NCBI GenBank assembly: GCA_964609385.1
Contig: CAZSSM010000092.1
Location: 1 to 26,219 of the forward strand
Origin: CAZSSM01 sp964609385
GTDB taxonomy: Bacteria; Planctomycetota; Planctomycetia; Isosphaerales; Isosphaeraceae
Direction: 5' to 3'
Length of the DNA: 26,219 nucleotides
Shown here: piece by piece, positions 23,263-26,219 of the stretch
How positions within the stretch are numbered: position 1 is the stretch's first letter
How the letters are laid out: every line of letters starts with the position of its first letter
The notes under the pieces: generated by a model
Database searches by the model: none
Told to the model about the DNA's origin: nothing
Seen by the model: the letters and a program-made list of their open reading frames with translations, nothing else
Translations under genes and position numbers: made by a program

Positions 23263-26219
23263 TCAATCCTCGTCTTCGAAGTTCTGGAGGGTCCAGCGAT
23301 CGATGGGAGCGTTGGTGGCGTCGAAGCCGTCGCCGCCGTCGAGGATGCCTCCGAGGGTCAGGGACAGGTCAACGTTGACGCGGTCGTCGCCGCCGAAGGC
23401 GAGTAGGAGGGCCATGTCGAGGGTATCAAAGACGATGCGATCGGTCTCGACGACCAGATCGGGCTGGTCGCGGAGGCTACGTTGAAAGGCGGTTCGGATG
23501 GACGTCTCGAGGACGAGGTCAAACTGCTCGTCGGCGTCGGTCCCGTCGAACCGGACGAGGTCGGCGTTCGCCCCGCCGTTGAGTGTATCGTCGCCGTCGC
23601 CGCCATCGAGAGTGTCGTCGCCCTTGTTGCCTTTGAGCGAGTCGCGTCCTGCGCCGCCGAGCAGGGAGTCGTTGCCGCCTCGGCCCAAGAGCGAGTCGTC
23701 GTCGTTGCCGCCGTTGAGGATATCGTCGCCGGCAGTCCCGTTGAGAGTGTCGTCGCCGTCACCGCCGAATAACTCATCGTGGTCAGCGTTGCCGATCAAC
23801 GTGTCCTGGCCCGCGTCACCGAACAGGTTGTCATCGCCGGCGCCCCCCTCAAGCAGGTCGTCGCCTTCGTGCCCTCGGACATCGTCCATGTCGCCGCCAC
23901 CTTGGACGGTGTCGTCGCCGTCGAAACCGAGCAGCGTGTCGTTGCCGGCGTTGCCTTGGATCAGGTCGTTGCCGTCGCGGCCGTTAAGCAAGTCGTCGCC
24001 GCCGCTGCCGAGGATCGTGTCGGCGAAGGGGCTGCCGACAACCGTGTCCGCGCCGTTGGCGGCCAGGACCAGGTGACCGCCGAGGCCGGCCCGATCGAGG
24101 TTGGCCAGGTCGTCACCGCCGAACAGCTCGATGACCAGCGGAACCGAAGGCTGGCCGGCCTCGACGATGTCGAAGAGGGCGCCGTTCAGCTCGACCTGGC
24201 CGAGGTCATTGATCCGAAGAAAGTCGTCATTGTCGGTCGCATGCACATAGGCAACTTCGTCGCCCCGATAGACGCCGACCAGGGGCGTGGCCTCAGCGGG
24301 CTCATCGAGCGAACTGACCAGCAGGATCCGATCGAAGAAGTCGTCCTCGGGCGCACCCGCTCCGGGCAGCGGCAATTGACCGGGGCCGCCGCCGATCGGA
24401 ATCTGCACGGTGTGCTCCCCGTTCTGGAGGTCGGCCGATCCGTTGACGGTCCAGGTGCCCAGCAGCATATCGAGCCCAGGCTGAAGCATGGCGTCGGTCG
24501 AGGAGTAGACCGAAAGCGTGACCGGCTCTAGCGGCCCACCAACGACCTCGTAGGTCAGGGCCAGTTGGGTCGGCCCGTCGGTGACGAATTGGCCGAGTCG
24601 GACGTCGGGCTCGGCCGGCTCGAGACCGATGACCGTCTCGATCCGCTCATAGGTGACGTCGGCGAATCCGGGCGTGACAATCTGCCCACCCAGGTCGGTC
24701 GCCTGGGGGCTCTCTAAGGTCCAGTTGAGGGTGTCGCCGGTGTCGTGGTCGCCACCGTCGATGGTGACCGGGATGGTCAACGACGGGGCGACGTCAAAGG
24801 TATCATCGCGTGGGGTCCCCTCAACGATGACCTCGTCGACAGCGCGATAGGTCAGGTCGAACGGCAGGGTGGTGTCACCACCGGCCGGGGGCGTGTCCTC
24901 GTTGAGGGCGAAGATGAGCGTAGCGACCTCGTGGTTGGGATCGCGGGCATCGAGCTGGACATAATCGAAGAAGCCGTTGGGCACGTTGAGGCCCGCCTGG
25001 CCGATCAGCCCGGGCAGGACTTTGTTGGCCCAGCCGCTGGTCAGGAAGTCCATGCCGAAGACCCCGCCGATCTCGGGGCCGTCCTCGACCTCGATGTCCA
25101 ACACGCCGACCAGTAAGGTGGTCCAGACCAGCTCGGTCCCGTACTCGGTGGGGAGGTGAAGCCGGTCCACGGGCAGGATCGGCATGACCACGGTGCCGCC
25201 GATGCCGCCAACCTCGGTGAAGTCGACCGCCTCGTCCTCGAGCGTCCCGTTGCCGTTCTTATCTAGGCCCAAGGCCTCGGCCGCGGCGGTCGAGATGATC
25301 GAGAGCTGCGCACCGGTGTCCAGGAGCATCTGCGTCTGGTGTTCGAAGCCGCCGTCGCGCAGGACTACGTCGAGGAACGGGAGCGGGGCGAAGGTCGGGA
25401 TCGGCCCATCGTCGACCTGGCCGTCGGCGGGGAAATCCTGGAGCGTCATCGGGACGTCGAACCGTCGGCGGTCCCCTATGTCTTGGATATCGTCGTAGAA
25501 CTCGGTCTGCATAAGCAGCTCGAAGAGGTCCCCGGGATCGATCCATGAGGTGAAGTCGAACCGCGTGACGCGATCGAGCATGGCCGACATGCCGACGATG
25601 CCGAAGGGGCCGAAGGGGCTGAACTGGATTCCGGGGTGGGCCAACAGCTCGATGCCTTGGAATGTGTTCCGTGAGCCGGAGGTCGGATAGTTGTTGATCC
25701 CGGCGACGTCGAAACGGTAAGGCTCGGAGACGAAGAAGTCGGAGAACCCGGAGACACCCTGCTCGCGATAGATCCCCGGCTGCAACTGCATGCCGGCGTC
25801 GATCATGCCTTGGGCGGCCGCGTCGACGGCCAGGACCCCGGTGGCGCCGGTGTCGAGCAACCAGGTGTTGAAGAAGTCGGGGCCGAAGCTGACGGGGTCG
25901 CCGCCATCGTCGGTTTCCGACTCGTCGATGACCTCGACGGCGACGCGCGGTTGGTCGATGGCGATGTTGTCGGAGCGGCCCATGACCATGACCTCGCCGA
26001 TCCGGTCGTTGACCTCTAGGGCCGAGATGCGACCGTCCTCGACGACGAACTGCTGCGGGAAGTCGCCCTCAGCGCGGATCTCCAGGGTGTCGCCGCCGGC
26101 CCCGCCGCCCTCGACGTCGAACTGCATCGTCACACCCAGCTCGACGCTGAAGCGGTTGATGATGATCTCGTCGGGGCCGTCCTGGGAGGCGTCGCCGGTC
26201 AGCTCCTCGGCGCTGCCCC
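23263..26219 (-). CDS. Secreted-type two-lobe aspartic protease-like protein with RTX calcium-binding repeats (5' end cut by window edge)
   Basis: At least 984 residues are visible, open to the right edge. Numbers below count from the GTG at 26133. LLDTGATG (D94) and LLDTGAQL (D272) are two aspartic-protease active-site motifs 178 residues apart, and each is followed later by a hydrophobic-hydrophobic-Gly element (FGIVGM, 177-182; GVFGMDFL, 357-364). This pair of half-sites in one chain is the pepsin-like layout. A loop DKNGNGTLEDE (291-301) resembles an EF-hand/dockerin loop lacking the last ligand. After a beta-rich middle (about 430-690) come about 18 nonapeptides of the GGxGxDxLx type (694-855), then a C-terminal region (856-956) with VNVDLSLTLGG. 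RTX repeats imply Ca2+-driven folding outside the cell and usually type I secretion. The start and any signal lie outside the window. Proteolysis is inferred from the motifs; the natural substrate is unknown. Confidence 0.85.
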   Translation of the reverse strand, partial: GSAEELTGDASQDGPDEIIINRFSVELGVTMQFDVEGGGAGGDTLEIRAEGDFPQQFVVEDGRISALEVNDRIGEVMVMGRSDNIAIDQPRVAVEVIDESETDDGGDPVSFGPDFFNTWLLDTGATGVLAVDAAAQGMIDAGMQLQPGIYREQGVSGFSDFFVSEPYRFDVAGINNYPTSGSRNTFQGIELLAHPGIQFSPFGPFGIVGMSAMLDRVTRFDFTSWIDPGDLFELLMQTEFYDDIQDIGDRRRFDVPMTLQDFPADGQVDDGPIPTFAPLPFLDVVLRDGGFEHQTQMLLDTGAQLSIISTAAAEALGLDKNGNGTLEDEAVDFTEVGGIGGTVVMPILPVDRLHLPTEYGTELVWTTLLVGVLDIEVEDGPEIGGVFGMDFLTSGWANKVLPGLIGQAGLNVPNGFFDYVQLDARDPNHEVATLIFALNEDTPPAGGDTTLPFDLTYRAVDEVIVEGTPRDDTFDVAPSLTIPVTIDGGDHDTGDTLNWTLESPQATDLGGQIVTPGFADVTYERIETVIGLEPAEPDVRLGQFVTDGPTQLALTYEVVGGPLEPVTLSVYSSTDAMLQPGLDMLLGTWTVNGSADLQNGEHTVQIPIGGGPGQLPLPGAGAPEDDFFDRILLVSSLDEPAEATPLVGVYRGDEVAYVHATDNDDFLRINDLGQVELNGALFDIVEAGQPSVPLVIELFGGDDLANLDRAGLGGHLVLAANGADTVVGSPFADTILGSGGDDLLNGRDGNDLIQGNAGNDTLLGFDGDDTVQGGGDMDDVRGHEGDDLLEGGAGDDNLFGDAGQDTLIGNADHDELFGGDGDDTLNGTAGDDILNGGNDDDSLLGRGGNDSLLGGAGRDSLKGNKGDDTLDGGDGDDTLNGGANADLVRFDGTDADEQFDLVLETSIRTAFQRSLRDQPDLVVETDRIVFDTLDMALLLAFGGDDRVNVDLSLTLGGILDGGDGFDATNAPIDRWTLQNFEDED
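23569..24054 (-). repeat. RTX nonapeptide repeat array, about 18 units of 27 bp
   Basis: Successive 27-bp units encode the consensus GDDTLxGGx, with each Asp-rich turn binding calcium in the parallel beta-roll. Around 18 units are counted without a gap in register; some have substitutions (DMDDVRGHE, DHDELFGGD) that would weaken a site. The array lies near the C-terminal end of the protein. Confidence 0.9.

Noticed and set aside
23520..24100. Short-period GTCGTCGCC-rich DNA resembling a CRISPR-like or satellite repeat on the plus strand
   Set aside because: The periodicity is exactly 27 bp and codes for RTX nonapeptides on the minus strand; there are no unique spacers.

Overview
The window looks like a chromosomal segment of a high-GC planctomycete, probably related to the Isosphaeraceae. 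This is inferred from the gene set and not from a marker gene. The signs are a PEP-CTERM-sorted secreted protein, a formylglycine-type sulfatase, a secreted VIT/vWA protein, Uma2-type and Rpn-type nucleases, many large secreted proteins of unknown function, and mostly short operons with irregular spacing. No tRNA, rRNA, CRISPR array or intact insertion sequence was seen.

Layout: (1) 1-3466, minus strand: a cobalt/nickel ECF transporter operon in the order cbiM (fused to a PDGLE/CbiN-like domain), cbiQ, an Rpn/PD-(D/E)XK-like gene, then cbiO cut by the window edge. The nuclease-like gene sits between transporter subunits and carries eight 24-bp repeats. The cbiM leader has an inverted repeat, a direct repeat and weak cobalamin-riboswitch-like blocks. 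(2) 3664-5721, minus: a large metzincin-like zinc protease. (3) 5968-8258, plus: two tandem paralogous lipoproteins followed by hairpins. (4) 8828-9658, plus: a spondin-N-like PEP-CTERM protein with a textbook terminator, facing an Arg/Gly-rich secreted repeat protein on the minus strand (9784-10287). (5) 10671-13097 and 13362-14789, plus: a VIT/vWA protein and a secreted sulfatase. (6) 14865-17634, minus: a GH3 beta-glucosidase followed by a cyclic-phosphate-processing receiver (cREC) gene split by a -1 frame disruption. (7) 17635-18463: a gene-poor, locally AT-rich gap. (8) 18464-22101, plus: an HExxH protein, a membrane-associated LysM protein and a secreted protein made of two copies of one domain. 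(9) 22148-23123, minus: a Uma2-family nuclease and a small unknown gene. (10) 23263 to the right edge, minus: a large protein with two aspartic-protease DTG lobes in one chain followed by about 18 RTX calcium-binding nonapeptides, ended by a 28-bp palindromic terminator.

Together the window is mainly an envelope and secretion neighbourhood: metal uptake, extracellular polysaccharide and sulfate-ester breakdown, and several unusual extracytoplasmic proteases and adhesion-type proteins. The most distinctive items are the single-chain two-lobe aspartic protease fused to RTX repeats, the frame-split cREC gene, and the interrupted metal transporter operon. No complete multi-gene system of an unknown kind could be proved from sequence alone.
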